A DNA stretch of 38,719 nucleotides from an uncultured Sphingobacteriales bacterium (GTDB taxonomy: Bacteria > Bacteroidota > Bacteroidia > Chitinophagales > Chitinophagaceae): contig CALMQS010000083.1 of assembly GCA_937871285.1 (NCBI GenBank), positions 1 to 38,719 of the forward strand. Reading direction: 5' to 3'. A program made the translations under genes and the position numbers. Every line of letters starts with the position of its first letter. The stretch's first letter is position 1. Under the pieces are notes generated by a model. The model was given only the letters and a program-made list of their open reading frames with translations. It had not been told where the DNA came from and ran no database searches. Shown in pieces: positions 16,396-24,085 of this stretch.

Positions 16396-17469
16396 TCAAT
16401 GCTGACTTAAATTTACATTTTTTTCCTGCAAATAAGTAATCATAAATTTTGGAAAAGGGTAGTTGCCGAGCTCGCGATGTGTTACGCCTGTAAAATCGGC
16501 TCCCAGATCAGGGGCTTTATTTACGCTGATTTCAATAAATTGTCCGCGCACCGTTTGATGGGTAAGCTGCTGGGTATATATTCTTGAAATCTTTGTAACC
16601 CTTGCTTCGTTCCGGCTGAGTAATTGCTTTACAGGCGGGAGCAGCAGCCAGTTCTTTTTGGTGATGGCGCTGTCTTTTTCCACCAGTAAAAATTCGTGCA
16701 AATTTTGCCAAATGTCTTTGGCGGTTCTTTTGCGGATATATACCCTGCTTTTGTATGTAATAATAAAATAATACAGCCAGCGGTTTTTTTTAACGATTTT
16801 CTTTTCTTTTACAGGAAGCTGGGCCACCAGTCCAAGTTGGTATGCCCTGCAGTTGGTTTGCATGATACATTCACGGCAGTCGGGCGATTTGGGCTTACAA
16901 ACCACAGCGCCAAAATCCATGATTGCCTGGTTATAGAGTCCGGGTTGCTTTTTATCCAGCAATTCAAAAGCCAGCTTGTTCAGCAATGTCTTTCCTTTTG
17001 CCGAATCTGCAGGAGTTTTAATTCCGCCTATCCTGGCCAGTACCCGCAGCACATTGCCATCTACCACGGCATAAGGAAGATTAAAGGCAAAGGAAGCAAT
17101 GGCCGCTGCTGTGTAAGGACCTATCCCGGGCAGCTCCAGTATTTTTTCATACATGGCGGGAAAACGGCCGCCGTAATCTTTATCAATGATCCTGGCCGCA
17201 GCGATGAGGTTTTTGCATCTGGAATAATAGCCCAGTCCTTCCCATAGTTTAAAAATTGTTGTTTCCGGGGCATGGGCCAGTTGCTGTACAGTTGGAAATT
17301 TTTTTATAAACTTCAGGTAGTAATTCCACCCCTGTTCTACCCTGGTTTGCTGAAGAATGATTTCGCTTAACCATATTTTATAAGGGTCTTTTTCGCCTTT
17401 CCAGGGCATCGCTCTCCGGTTGTACTTTTTGTTCCACAACAACAGCTTTTTAGTGAAAAATAACTTCAT
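16396..17469 (-). CDS. mutY: A/G-specific adenine DNA glycosylase MutY
   Basis: Removes adenine mispaired with 8-oxoguanine in base excision repair. The 357-residue product has the catalytic Glu in SEIILQQTRV (E36), the helix-hairpin-helix LPGIGPYTAAAI (113-124), the catalytic Asp in VVDGNVLRV (D137) and the 4Fe-4S cysteines C191, C198, C201 and C207 (C-x6-C-x2-C-x5-C). A C-terminal NUDIX-like 8-oxoG recognition domain follows (about 230-350). ATG 17469 is a good start. The stop overlaps the possible upstream ssb start. It heads the mutY-ssb-gldE-gldD set, divergent from the HU gene. Confidence 0.96.
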   Translation of the reverse strand: MKLFFTKKLLLWNKKYNRRAMPWKGEKDPYKIWLSEIILQQTRVEQGWNYYLKFIKKFPTVQQLAHAPETTIFKLWEGLGYYSRCKNLIAAARIIDKDYGGRFPAMYEKILELPGIGPYTAAAIASFAFNLPYAVVDGNVLRVLARIGGIKTPADSAKGKTLLNKLAFELLDKKQPGLYNQAIMDFGAVVCKPKSPDCRECIMQTNCRAYQLGLVAQLPVKEKKIVKKNRWLYYFIITYKSRVYIRKRTAKDIWQNLHEFLLVEKDSAITKKNWLLLPPVKQLLSRNEARVTKISRIYTQQLTHQTVRGQFIEISVNKAPDLGADFTGVTHRELGNYPFPKFMITYLQEKNVNLSQH

Positions 17470-17705
17470 TATAAGGGTAATTAACTGTTATTCAAGCTTA
17501 TGCCGGTCTTTTTGTTTATATAATATACAATTTTCTGATATTCTGTGCGTTCAGTAGTAATCAGATGCATTATGCCAAAAAATCAATGTGTTTTTTGCAG
17601 GTACACAACACGATAAAAAAAATATTTATAACAATAACTTGCAGGAAATATATTATTTGTGTTATTTTATCATTGAATTTCATTTACTTATAAAAATACA
17701 ATACC
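17470..17705. other. divergent promoter region between mutY and the HU gene
   Basis: 236 bases, AT-rich, no gene. It must carry promoters for the mutY operon (leftwards) and the HU gene (rightwards). On the plus strand TATTATTTG (17651-17659) resembles the Bacteroidota -7 box with one extra base in its spacer, about 47 bases before the HU ATG. TTGCAGG occurs twice (about 17595 and 17639). No hairpin stands out. Confidence 0.35.
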
Positions 17706-18038
17706 ATGCGAAAAGCCGATCTCATTAACAATATCTCTGAAAAAACCGGAATTCCAAAAGTAGATGTTTTAGTTACACTGGAAACTTTGTTTAAAGAGGT
17801 TAAAGAAAATCTTTCCAAAGGAGAAAATATTTATATCCGCGGTTTTGGAAGCTTTATAACCAAGAAGAGAGCCGCTAAAATAGGACGTAATATTAAGAAA
17901 AACATAGCAGTACATATACCTGAACATTATATACCTGCATTTAAGCCCGCTAAAGAATTTGTTCACGAAGTAAAGAAACTGCAATCGGCTAAACCGGTTG
18001 AGGAGAATTTTGATGATGAGACGGAAGATAGCATTTAA
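17706..18038 (+). CDS. HU/IHF-family DNA-binding protein
   Basis: A 110-residue nucleoid protein. Residues 1-90 match the HU fold (MRKADLINNISEKTGIPKVD, NIYIRGFGSF, then an arm IGRNIKKNIAVHIPEHYIPAFKPAKEF in pieces, where the IPAFKPAK motif is the family's PxFKPxK end of the arm). The last 20 residues (KPVEENFDDETEDSI) form an acidic tail that plain HU lacks. It probably bends or packs DNA and is the first gene of a plus-strand run, followed 22 bases later by the TPR gene. Whether it acts as HU or IHF cannot be told. Confidence 0.93.
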   Translation: MRKADLINNISEKTGIPKVDVLVTLETLFKEVKENLSKGENIYIRGFGSFITKKRAAKIGRNIKKNIAVHIPEHYIPAFKPAKEFVHEVKKLQSAKPVEENFDDETEDSI

Positions 18039-18060
18039 CTTCGCTCCAAATTCAAGATGA

Positions 18061-18912
18061 GTGAAAAAACAACAATGGATAGTTGTGGCATCGGGGCTCG
18101 TGCTTTTATTGAGCCTTTATTTTTTGGGGAGAACCAAGCCACATGCTTCAAAAACCCCGGCGGCGCAGGCAGCGGCCGACCATAAAGAAGAACAATTAGA
18201 ATCCGCTTCTATACTTGAAACTGCCAAATCAAGGCTTTCGCCCGAACGGCAGGCCTGGCTTACTGCAAAAGAAAATTCTGTTGTAAGAGGAGATGTAGCC
18301 GGCCAGAAAATAAAATTATACGATGAACTGGCTGCTTTTTGGAAGGATTCTGCCCATGTTTTTGAGCCTTTCATGTATTATCTCGGCGAAAAGTCCAAAT
18401 TGGAAAATTCTGAAAAAAGCCTCACCTTTGCAGCCCATTTATATTTAAAGCAGCTTAAAGGTGTAGACCAGCATGCTTTGCAGGTATGGATGGCCAACCA
18501 GGCTGCTGACCTGTTTAAACAGGCACTAACGTTGAATCCGGAGAATGATTCCAGCAAAATCGGATTAGGAAGCAGTTATATTTTTGGTGCATCCGGTGCT
18601 TCAAGCCCAATGGAAGGCATTCAGAAATTACTGGAGGTGGTGCGTAAAGACTCCACCAATATGTATGCACAGTTTATGCTGGGGTATGGTGGAATAATGA
18701 CGGGTCAGTATGATAAGGCTATAGAAAGACTGAACCTGGTAGTACAGGCTGAACCTGATAACACGGAAGCGGTTTTTTTATTAGCCGAAGCGTATGAGCG
18801 CCATGGTGAAAATGCCAAAGCTGCACAGTGGTATGAAACAGGTAAAAAATTTGTGCAGAACCCGGAAGCGCTTAAAGAAATTGATAAGAGAATTAAAGAA
18901 TTGCAGCATTAA
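18061..18912 (+). CDS. membrane-anchored tetratricopeptide-repeat protein
   Basis: A 283-residue protein with one N-terminal transmembrane helix (about 6-24, IVVASGLVLLLSLYFLG) and a periplasmic or anchored remainder. Starting near residue 130 are TPR motifs (DLFKQALTLNPENDSSKIGLG; GQYDKAIERLNLVVQAEPDN; EAVFLLAEAYERHGENAKAAQWYETG in pieces). TPRs bind other proteins; the partner is unknown. GTG 18061 is the likely start, because an ATG at 18057 is out of frame. It lies between the HU gene (22 bases) and the 31-residue basic protein gene (45 bases), with RNase G downstream. Confidence 0.85.
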   Translation: MKKQQWIVVASGLVLLLSLYFLGRTKPHASKTPAAQAAADHKEEQLESASILETAKSRLSPERQAWLTAKENSVVRGDVAGQKIKLYDELAAFWKDSAHVFEPFMYYLGEKSKLENSEKSLTFAAHLYLKQLKGVDQHALQVWMANQAADLFKQALTLNPENDSSKIGLGSSYIFGASGASSPMEGIQKLLEVVRKDSTNMYAQFMLGYGGIMTGQYDKAIERLNLVVQAEPDNTEAVFLLAEAYERHGENAKAAQWYETGKKFVQNPEALKEIDKRIKELQH

Positions 18913-18957
18913 AATATTGAATTAATAATAATCACCTAACAAAAAACTATTTGGTTT

Positions 18958-19053
18958 ATGCCTTGTGGTAAAAAAAGAAAACGTCATAAAATTGCTACCC
19001 ATAAACGTAAAAAGCGCCTGAGAAAAAACCGTCATAAGAAGAAGAACAAATAA
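18958..19053 (+). CDS. 31-residue basic protein, COX24/mS38-like (AURKAIP1 domain)
   Basis: A very short frame, MPCGKKRKRHKIATHKRKKR then LRKNRHKKKNK, almost all Lys, Arg and His. It resembles the C-terminal COX24/AURKAIP1 domain of mitochondrial ribosomal protein mS38 and the tiny bacterial proteins placed in that family, so a role on the small ribosomal subunit is likely but not shown. ATG 18958 is preceded by the A-rich stretch AAAAAACTATTTGGTTT rather than a Shine-Dalgarno site. It lies 45 bases after the TPR gene and 175 bases before RNase G, in a set concerned with nucleic acids. It is too short for many gene finders. Confidence 0.8.
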   Translation: MPCGKKRKRHKIATHKRKKRLRKNRHKKKNK

Positions 19054-19138
19054 CTACTGCTGTTTTTCAATGCCGGATAACCTGCACTGAATGATGTGTT
19101 AATGTGAAGCTGAGGGGCCGGGCTGCTTGTATCCGCAG

Positions 19139-19169
19139 TTGCATATAAATGTAAAACCTGTATATGCAA
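19139..19169 (+). promoter_or_regulatory. 9-bp inverted repeat in the leader of rng
   Basis: TTGCATATA (19139-19147) and TATATGCAA (19161-19169) are perfect complements around a 13-base loop, 60 bases before the TTG start of RNase G. It could be an operator or an mRNA hairpin. No T-run follows, so it is not a classical terminator. Confidence 0.5.
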
Positions 19170-19228
19170 ACAGACTGCCCAATGGTTTTCTCCTGTTTGT
19201 TTGACGGTTCATTAAATGGCTTTTTTAC

Positions 19229-20779
19229 TTGAACAAAGAATTAATTATTAATGCGGCTCCTGTAGGCGTAGAAATTGCCCTGCTGGAAGACAAAAAACTG
19301 GTAGAACTGCACCACGAAAAAGCAGACGCCAGTTTTGCGGTGGGAGATCTGTACCTTGGAAAAGTAAAAAAACTTATCCCGGGACTCAATGCCGCTTTTG
19401 TAGACGTAGGCTTCGAAAAAGATGCCTTCCTGCATTATACGGATCTTAGTCCGTATGCCCGTTCTTTGCTCAAGTTCACCCACCAGGCGATGAACGATAA
19501 TCCACAGGCTGAGTTTGATTTTTCACAGTTCCAGACGGAAACGGAGATTGTTAAAACCGGTAAGATCAATGAAGTATTAGGCCAAAAACCTAATATACTG
19601 GTTCAAATATTAAAAGAACCCATTGCGGCTAAAGGCCCCAGGCTGAGCTGTGAAATTTCACTGCCCGGCCGGTTCGTGGTAGTTACTCCCTTTAATGATA
19701 TTATCGCGGTTTCGCGTAAAATACATTCTTCGGAAGAAAGAAAACGGCTCCATAAAATTGTGGAATCCATCAAGCCTAAAAATTTTGGTGTAATTGTAAG
19801 AACCGCTGCTGAAGGCAAGAACACAGCGGAACTGCATGAAGACCTGATTATGCTGGTGCAGAGCTGGAAAAACCTCCAGCATAACCTTAAAGGTGCAACA
19901 GCCCCCTGCAAAATATTAAGCGAACAAACCAAAACCACCAGTATGCTGAGGGATCTTCTGAATGAAGATTTTAACCGCATTGTGGTGAATGATAAGAATA
20001 TTTACAACGATACCCGTAATTATATTCAAAAGATAGCTCCCGAGAAAAAAGAGATTGTTTCTTTATACCATAATGGTACGCCCATTTTTGATCAGTATGG
20101 CGTTACCAAGCAGGTAAAGGCTTCTTTTGGTAAAACGGTAAACCTCCCCAGCGGCGCTTACCTGATCATTGAGCATACGGAGGCCCTGCACGTTATTGAT
20201 GTAAACAGCGGCTATAAAAGCGTTAGCAATAACCAGGAAATGAACGCGCTGGAAACCAACTTAGAAGCCGCAGCCGAAATTGCACGGCAGCTACGGCTTC
20301 GCGATATAGGCGGCATTATTGTGGTGGATTTTATTGATATGAAGCTGCCCGACAATAAACGCAGGCTTATTGAGGCAATGGAAGATTGTATGCGGGCCGA
20401 CAGGGCAAAGCATGCGGTGCTTCCTATTTCAAAATTCGGACTGATGCAGATCACCCGGCAGCGCATGAAGCCGGAGATGAATATCAATACTCAGGAAGTT
20501 TGTCCTACCTGTAACGGCACCGGCAAAATATCCTCCACACTGGTACTGGAAGATGAGATTGAGAAGAACCTGAGTTATTTAGTAATGCAAAAACATACCG
20601 GGCTCACTATTGTTGTGCACCCGATCATCTACGCCTATCTTACCAAAGGCTGGCTTTTTTCCATCCGCAGAAAGTGGAGCTGGAAATACAAGCAAAAAAT
20701 GAAGCTAAAGACCAACAACAATTACTACCTCACCGAGTTCCACTTTTTTGACAGTAATGAAGAAGAGATAAAGTTGTAG
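19229..20779 (+). CDS. rng: ribonuclease E/G family endoribonuclease
   Basis: Endoribonuclease of the RNase E/G family, used in rRNA maturation and mRNA decay. The 516-residue product has an S1-like domain (about 35-130, GDLYLGKVKKLIPGLNAAFVDVGFEKDAFLHY in pieces), a 5'-sensor region, and the catalytic Mg-binding Asp in HVIDVNSG (D324) and VVDFIDM (D367). The zinc-link cysteines lie in CPTCNGTGK (C425, C428). The start is TTG 19229: it gives MNKELIINAAPVGVEIALLE, the family N-terminus, and no in-frame ATG or GTG lies near. A rare start codon and a hairpin leader suggest limited or self-controlled translation, as with E. coli rne, but this is inference. Confidence 0.95.
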   Translation: MNKELIINAAPVGVEIALLEDKKLVELHHEKADASFAVGDLYLGKVKKLIPGLNAAFVDVGFEKDAFLHYTDLSPYARSLLKFTHQAMNDNPQAEFDFSQFQTETEIVKTGKINEVLGQKPNILVQILKEPIAAKGPRLSCEISLPGRFVVVTPFNDIIAVSRKIHSSEERKRLHKIVESIKPKNFGVIVRTAAEGKNTAELHEDLIMLVQSWKNLQHNLKGATAPCKILSEQTKTTSMLRDLLNEDFNRIVVNDKNIYNDTRNYIQKIAPEKKEIVSLYHNGTPIFDQYGVTKQVKASFGKTVNLPSGAYLIIEHTEALHVIDVNSGYKSVSNNQEMNALETNLEAAAEIARQLRLRDIGGIIVVDFIDMKLPDNKRRLIEAMEDCMRADRAKHAVLPISKFGLMQITRQRMKPEMNINTQEVCPTCNGTGKISSTLVLEDEIEKNLSYLVMQKHTGLTIVVHPIIYAYLTKGWLFSIRRKWSWKYKQKMKLKTNNNYYLTEFHFFDSNEEEIKL

Positions 20780-20789
20780 GATTTCCCCC

Positions 20790-20978
20790 CGACTACTTAT
20801 TGCAACATTAGCGCGACAACTGGCAGAAACCTATGGCAAAGGATTTGAAGAAAACATCCGCAGGATGATGCAGTTTGCCGAAGTTTTCCCCGATGAGCAA
20901 ATTGTCGCATCAGCGATGCGACAATTAAGCTGGACTTACTTCACCTTGTTAATACCGCTAAAACAGCCGCTATTCTGA
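20790..20978 (+). pseudogene. remnant of a DUF1016/YhcG-type nuclease N-terminal domain
   Basis: After the RNase G stop, a frame with no start codon encodes LLIATLARQLAETYGKGF, then EENIRRMMQFAEVFPDEQI, then VASAMRQLSWTYFTLLIPLK, before a TGA at 20976-20978. This is the hallmark of the DUF1016 N-terminal domain (YGKGF...RRMMQFAEVFPDEQIV...RQLSW), one residue short at EEN (usually EEKN). The C-terminal PDDEXK nuclease half is absent. About 62 codons survive, so it is a fragment. The remaining bases to 21084 hold only the promoter region of the DUF5916 gene. Confidence 0.85.
20901..20925. repeat. perfect 10-bp palindromic hairpin (ATTGTCGCAT/ATGCGACAAT)
   Basis: ATTGTCGCAT (20901-20910), CAGCG loop, ATGCGACAAT (20916-20925). 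It lies inside the DUF1016 remnant, in the codons for IVASAMRQ. The following ACAATTAAGCTG (20921-20932) is repeated in reverse complement at 36109-36120, and ATGCGACAATT recurs at the right end of the window (38709-38719). Confidence 0.85.
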
Positions 20979-21048
20979 TGATTTTTATCTTCTGCGCATC
21001 TATGGCAGCATTTATTCCCTCCATTTAAAACAGCATTCAAAAAATCTC

Positions 21049-21056
21049 TATCTTTC
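21049..21056 (+). promoter_or_regulatory. candidate -7 box TATCTTTC before the DUF5916 gene
   Basis: TATCTTTC resembles TAnnTTTG with the last base changed and lies 28 bases before TTG 21085. It is a weak match, offered because the gene stands alone behind a remnant and needs its own promoter. Confidence 0.25.
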
Positions 21057-21084
21057 CGTCTCTTCAAGATCAAAATATATTCCC

Positions 21085-23262
21085 TTGAACCGTTTTTTTA
21101 CCTGCTGTTTTTTTCTACTGGCTTTTTCTTATTCAAACGCTCAAAAAAAGAATGCCGCTTTTCAACTGCATATCCATAAAACCAACGCACCTGTCCATAT
21201 AGATGGAATAGCGGATGAAGAAGGCTGGCTCAATGCGGAGGTTGCCGGCGATTTCCGTATGGTTTTACCTATGGATACCAGCGGCGCTTTAGTTCGTACC
21301 GATGTAAGCATGACCTATGATAACGAGAATCTTTACCTGCTGGCGGTTTGTTATAATTATGGTGAAGGAAGGCACATGGTGGAATCGCTCAGAAGGGATT
21401 TTTCTTTTTTGAAGAACGATAACTTCCTGTTGTTCATGGATACCTTTGAAGATCAGACAACAGGTTTTTCTTTTGGCGCCAACGCCTTTGGCGCGCAATG
21501 GGATGGGGCCATGTATGAAGGCGGAAAAGTAGACCTGAACTGGGATAACAAATGGACTTCCGCTGTGAAAAATTATCCGGATAAATGGATATTTGAAGCG
21601 GCTATTCCGTTTAAAACGATACGCTATAAAAAAGACGCGAAGCAATGGGGCATCAACTTCGGCAGAAATGACCTGAAGACCACGGAAAAGTCGAGCTGGA
21701 CACCCGTGCCGCGCCAGTTTCCCACGGCATCGCTCGCCTATACCGGATCCATTATCTGGGATGAAGCACCACCCGCTCCCCGCTCTAATATCTCCGTTAT
21801 ACCCTATGTGCTGGGCAGCGCTGCAAAAAATTATACCAACCCATCCAAAACCGTATTTGATAAAGGTATTGGTGGTGATGTTAAGGTTTCCATTGGCCCT
21901 TCACTCAACCTTGACCTCACCGTGCGTCCCGATTTTTCGCAGGTGGAAGTAGATAAGCAGGTTACCAACCTCAGCCGGTTTGAACTGTTCTTTCCCGAAC
22001 GGCGGCAGTTCTTTTTAGAAAACGGCGACCTGTTCGCCAATTTTGGCTATGCAGACATCCGTCCATTCTTTTCCAGGAGAATAGGACTGGGTGTTCCCAT
22101 TAATTTTGGCGCCAGGTTAAGCGGAAAGCTGGATAAGAACTGGCGTATAGGTATTATGAATATGCAAACGGCGAAGGTAGCAGAAACGGATTTGCCTGCC
22201 CAAAACTTTGCTGTGTTATCCTTACAACGAAAAGTATTCAGGCGATCGAATATCGGCTTTATATATATTGATAAAGCATCCCTGAATTATCATCCCGATG
22301 AAGCCGACAGCAGTAAAAACATTTACTCGCGGTATAACCGGAATATCGGGATGGAATATAACCTCGCCTCTTCGGGCAACCAGTGGACGGGTAAAGCGAT
22401 GGTGCTTAAATCTTTTCAACCGGGAGCTGCCGGTGATGACTGGACGCAAGCAGCGAACATGCAGTATAGCAGCCGCAAATGGCTTATTACCGCGCAGCTT
22501 CAGCATGTAGGTAAAAACTATACTTCGGAAGCAGGCTATGTGCCGCGCAAAGGGTATATTAAGCTCAACCCGCTCATTACGCATTACTTTTTTCCTAAAG
22601 GAGGAAATGTGCTCACACACGGGCCGCAATGGAGCAGCGTGTTTTACTTCAATTCGGCGTTTAAGGAAACGGATCACTCCAATATATTATCTTACCTCAT
22701 AACATTTCGCTCCAAAAGCACATTCAATTTTGTTGCGCAAAATGATTATGTGCAGTTGCTGAATCCCTTCGATCCTACCAATCTTGGCAAAGATTCACTG
22801 GCTGCCGGATCAAAGCACAACTGGAATACCATTGGCTTTGATTATGTTTCTGCACCCCAGCACCTGTTTACCTACACCGCGTCTATGCGGTACGGCGGCT
22901 ATTATGCCAATGGTCATTTGTTCACTGCCGGCGGCGATGTGGGCTACCGTTTTCAACCCTATGTAAATATTACCATGAGCGCCAGCTATAACCGGCTTTT
23001 ATTAGCCCAGCCCTGGGCTAAAACTAATTTTTTACTGGTGGGCCCGCGTATAGACGTAACGTTTACGAATACCCTCTTTTTTACCACCTATATCCAGTAT
23101 AACGAGCAATTGGAGAATCTCAATATCAATGCCAGGCTCCAGTGGCGCTATAAGCCCGCTTCAGACCTGTTCCTCGTATACACTGATAATTATTACCCGG
23201 GGCCGTTTGCGGTAAAGACAAGAGCTTTTGTGTTGAAATTTAATTACTGGTGGAATTTGTAA
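21085..23262 (+). CDS. DUF5916 outer-membrane protein with CBM9-like N-terminal domain
   Basis: A 725-residue exported protein. TTG 21085 begins the signal peptide MNRFFTCCFFLLAFSYSNAQ exactly, which supports the unusual start. Residues about 30-225 form a carbohydrate-binding family 9-like domain (APVHIDGIADEEGWLNAE; ENLYLLAVCYNYG; WIFEAAIPFKTIRYK). The rest is DUF5916, with many amphipathic strands (LDLTVRPDFSQVEVDKQVTNL in pieces, RFELFFPERRQFFLENGDLF, PFFSRRIGL), ending in aromatic FNYWWNL as outer-membrane barrels do. The function is unknown; ligand binding at the surface is plausible. Its stop codon is followed by the same repeat that follows the deacetylase stop. Confidence 0.9.
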   Translation: MNRFFTCCFFLLAFSYSNAQKKNAAFQLHIHKTNAPVHIDGIADEEGWLNAEVAGDFRMVLPMDTSGALVRTDVSMTYDNENLYLLAVCYNYGEGRHMVESLRRDFSFLKNDNFLLFMDTFEDQTTGFSFGANAFGAQWDGAMYEGGKVDLNWDNKWTSAVKNYPDKWIFEAAIPFKTIRYKKDAKQWGINFGRNDLKTTEKSSWTPVPRQFPTASLAYTGSIIWDEAPPAPRSNISVIPYVLGSAAKNYTNPSKTVFDKGIGGDVKVSIGPSLNLDLTVRPDFSQVEVDKQVTNLSRFELFFPERRQFFLENGDLFANFGYADIRPFFSRRIGLGVPINFGARLSGKLDKNWRIGIMNMQTAKVAETDLPAQNFAVLSLQRKVFRRSNIGFIYIDKASLNYHPDEADSSKNIYSRYNRNIGMEYNLASSGNQWTGKAMVLKSFQPGAAGDDWTQAANMQYSSRKWLITAQLQHVGKNYTSEAGYVPRKGYIKLNPLITHYFFPKGGNVLTHGPQWSSVFYFNSAFKETDHSNILSYLITFRSKSTFNFVAQNDYVQLLNPFDPTNLGKDSLAAGSKHNWNTIGFDYVSAPQHLFTYTASMRYGGYYANGHLFTAGGDVGYRFQPYVNITMSASYNRLLLAQPWAKTNFLLVGPRIDVTFTNTLFFTTYIQYNEQLENLNINARLQWRYKPASDLFLVYTDNYYPGPFAVKTRAFVLKFNYWWNL

Positions 23263-23282
23263 GGGTGAATGGTGAATAGCGA
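23256..23282 (+). repeat. stop-codon-associated repeat, copy 2
   Basis: Starts TTTGTAAGGGTGA, with TAA as the DUF5916 stop, and continues with GGTGAAT-type words to about 23330. By hand it matches the minus strand of 3617-3643 at 22 of 27 positions. The rest of the 190-base gap to the next gene holds no gene. Confidence 0.55.
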
Positions 23283-23452
23283 GAGGTCAATGGGTGAAAC
23301 GTTAAACGGGAAAAGTGAGAACAAGCTAGCCGGGGGAATGAAATAATACGGGAAACACCTGACCTGTTCAATAGTATATCTGTGTATGTTCATCAATATA
23401 TGTGATCCGTACCTGAATTTTCTTTAGCTTAGCAACTCTTAAAAATAATATT

Positions 23453-23923
23453 ATGGCACTAACAATTGGCTCTAAAGCGCCGGATTTTACATTGATCAAT
23501 ACCGAAAAGAAAGAGGTTTCTTTAAAGGATTTTGCAGGCAAAACATTAGTAATAAATTTTTTCCCTGCGGCTTTTACAGGTGTGTGCACTGAGCAGATGT
23601 GCAGCAACCGGGATGATCTGAATTTTTACAGCAGCCTTGGCGCTTCGGTAGTAGGTGTTTCTGTTGACATGCCTTTTACCCTGGGCGTATTCAAAACCCA
23701 GAACAATATCAACTTCGATCTGCTTTCCGATTTCAACAAAACCATGATCCGCGACTATGATATGTACCTTGAGGATTTTGCGCTGGGATTGAAAGGTGTG
23801 GCTAAAAGAGGGGTAACAGTAGTAGATGGCAGCGGTACAGTTGTATATGCGGAGGAAACAGCAAACCCCGGAACACAGGTGAACTTTGCCGCGTTAAAAG
23901 CAGCCCTGGAAAAGATCAGGTAG
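23453..23923 (+). CDS. peroxiredoxin of the Bcp/AhpE-like group
   Basis: A 156-residue thioredoxin-fold peroxidase that reduces hydrogen peroxide or organic peroxides in the cytoplasm. The peroxidatic cysteine is C45 in FFPAAFTGVCT; C50 (CTEQMC) sits at the spacing of the resolving cysteine in Bcp/PrxQ proteins. Residues such as the upstream P38 and a C-terminal FAALKAALEKIR complete the pattern. It stands alone between the DUF5916 and MFS genes with an AT-rich region before ATG 23453. The exact subgroup (Bcp or AhpE) is not certain. Confidence 0.92.
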   Translation: MALTIGSKAPDFTLINTEKKEVSLKDFAGKTLVINFFPAAFTGVCTEQMCSNRDDLNFYSSLGASVVGVSVDMPFTLGVFKTQNNINFDLLSDFNKTMIRDYDMYLEDFALGLKGVAKRGVTVVDGSGTVVYAEETANPGTQVNFAALKAALEKIR

Positions 23924-24085
23924 GCAGGCAGGTTGAGAGGAGTCAATAGTTTATCGTCTCACAAGGTGAAAAGTAAATGGAGCATAGTGAAATTCATCAC
24001 CCTTGCCCGTTCATATACTCCTGCCCGCTCATTTTCATCTTCTGCTTACATTTAAAACTTTATTGCCTTCGGCTATTAATTCATA

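Noticed and set aside
22222..22677. 151-codon antisense frame inside the DUF5916 gene
   Set aside because: Fully antisense to a strong gene and without recognisable motif.
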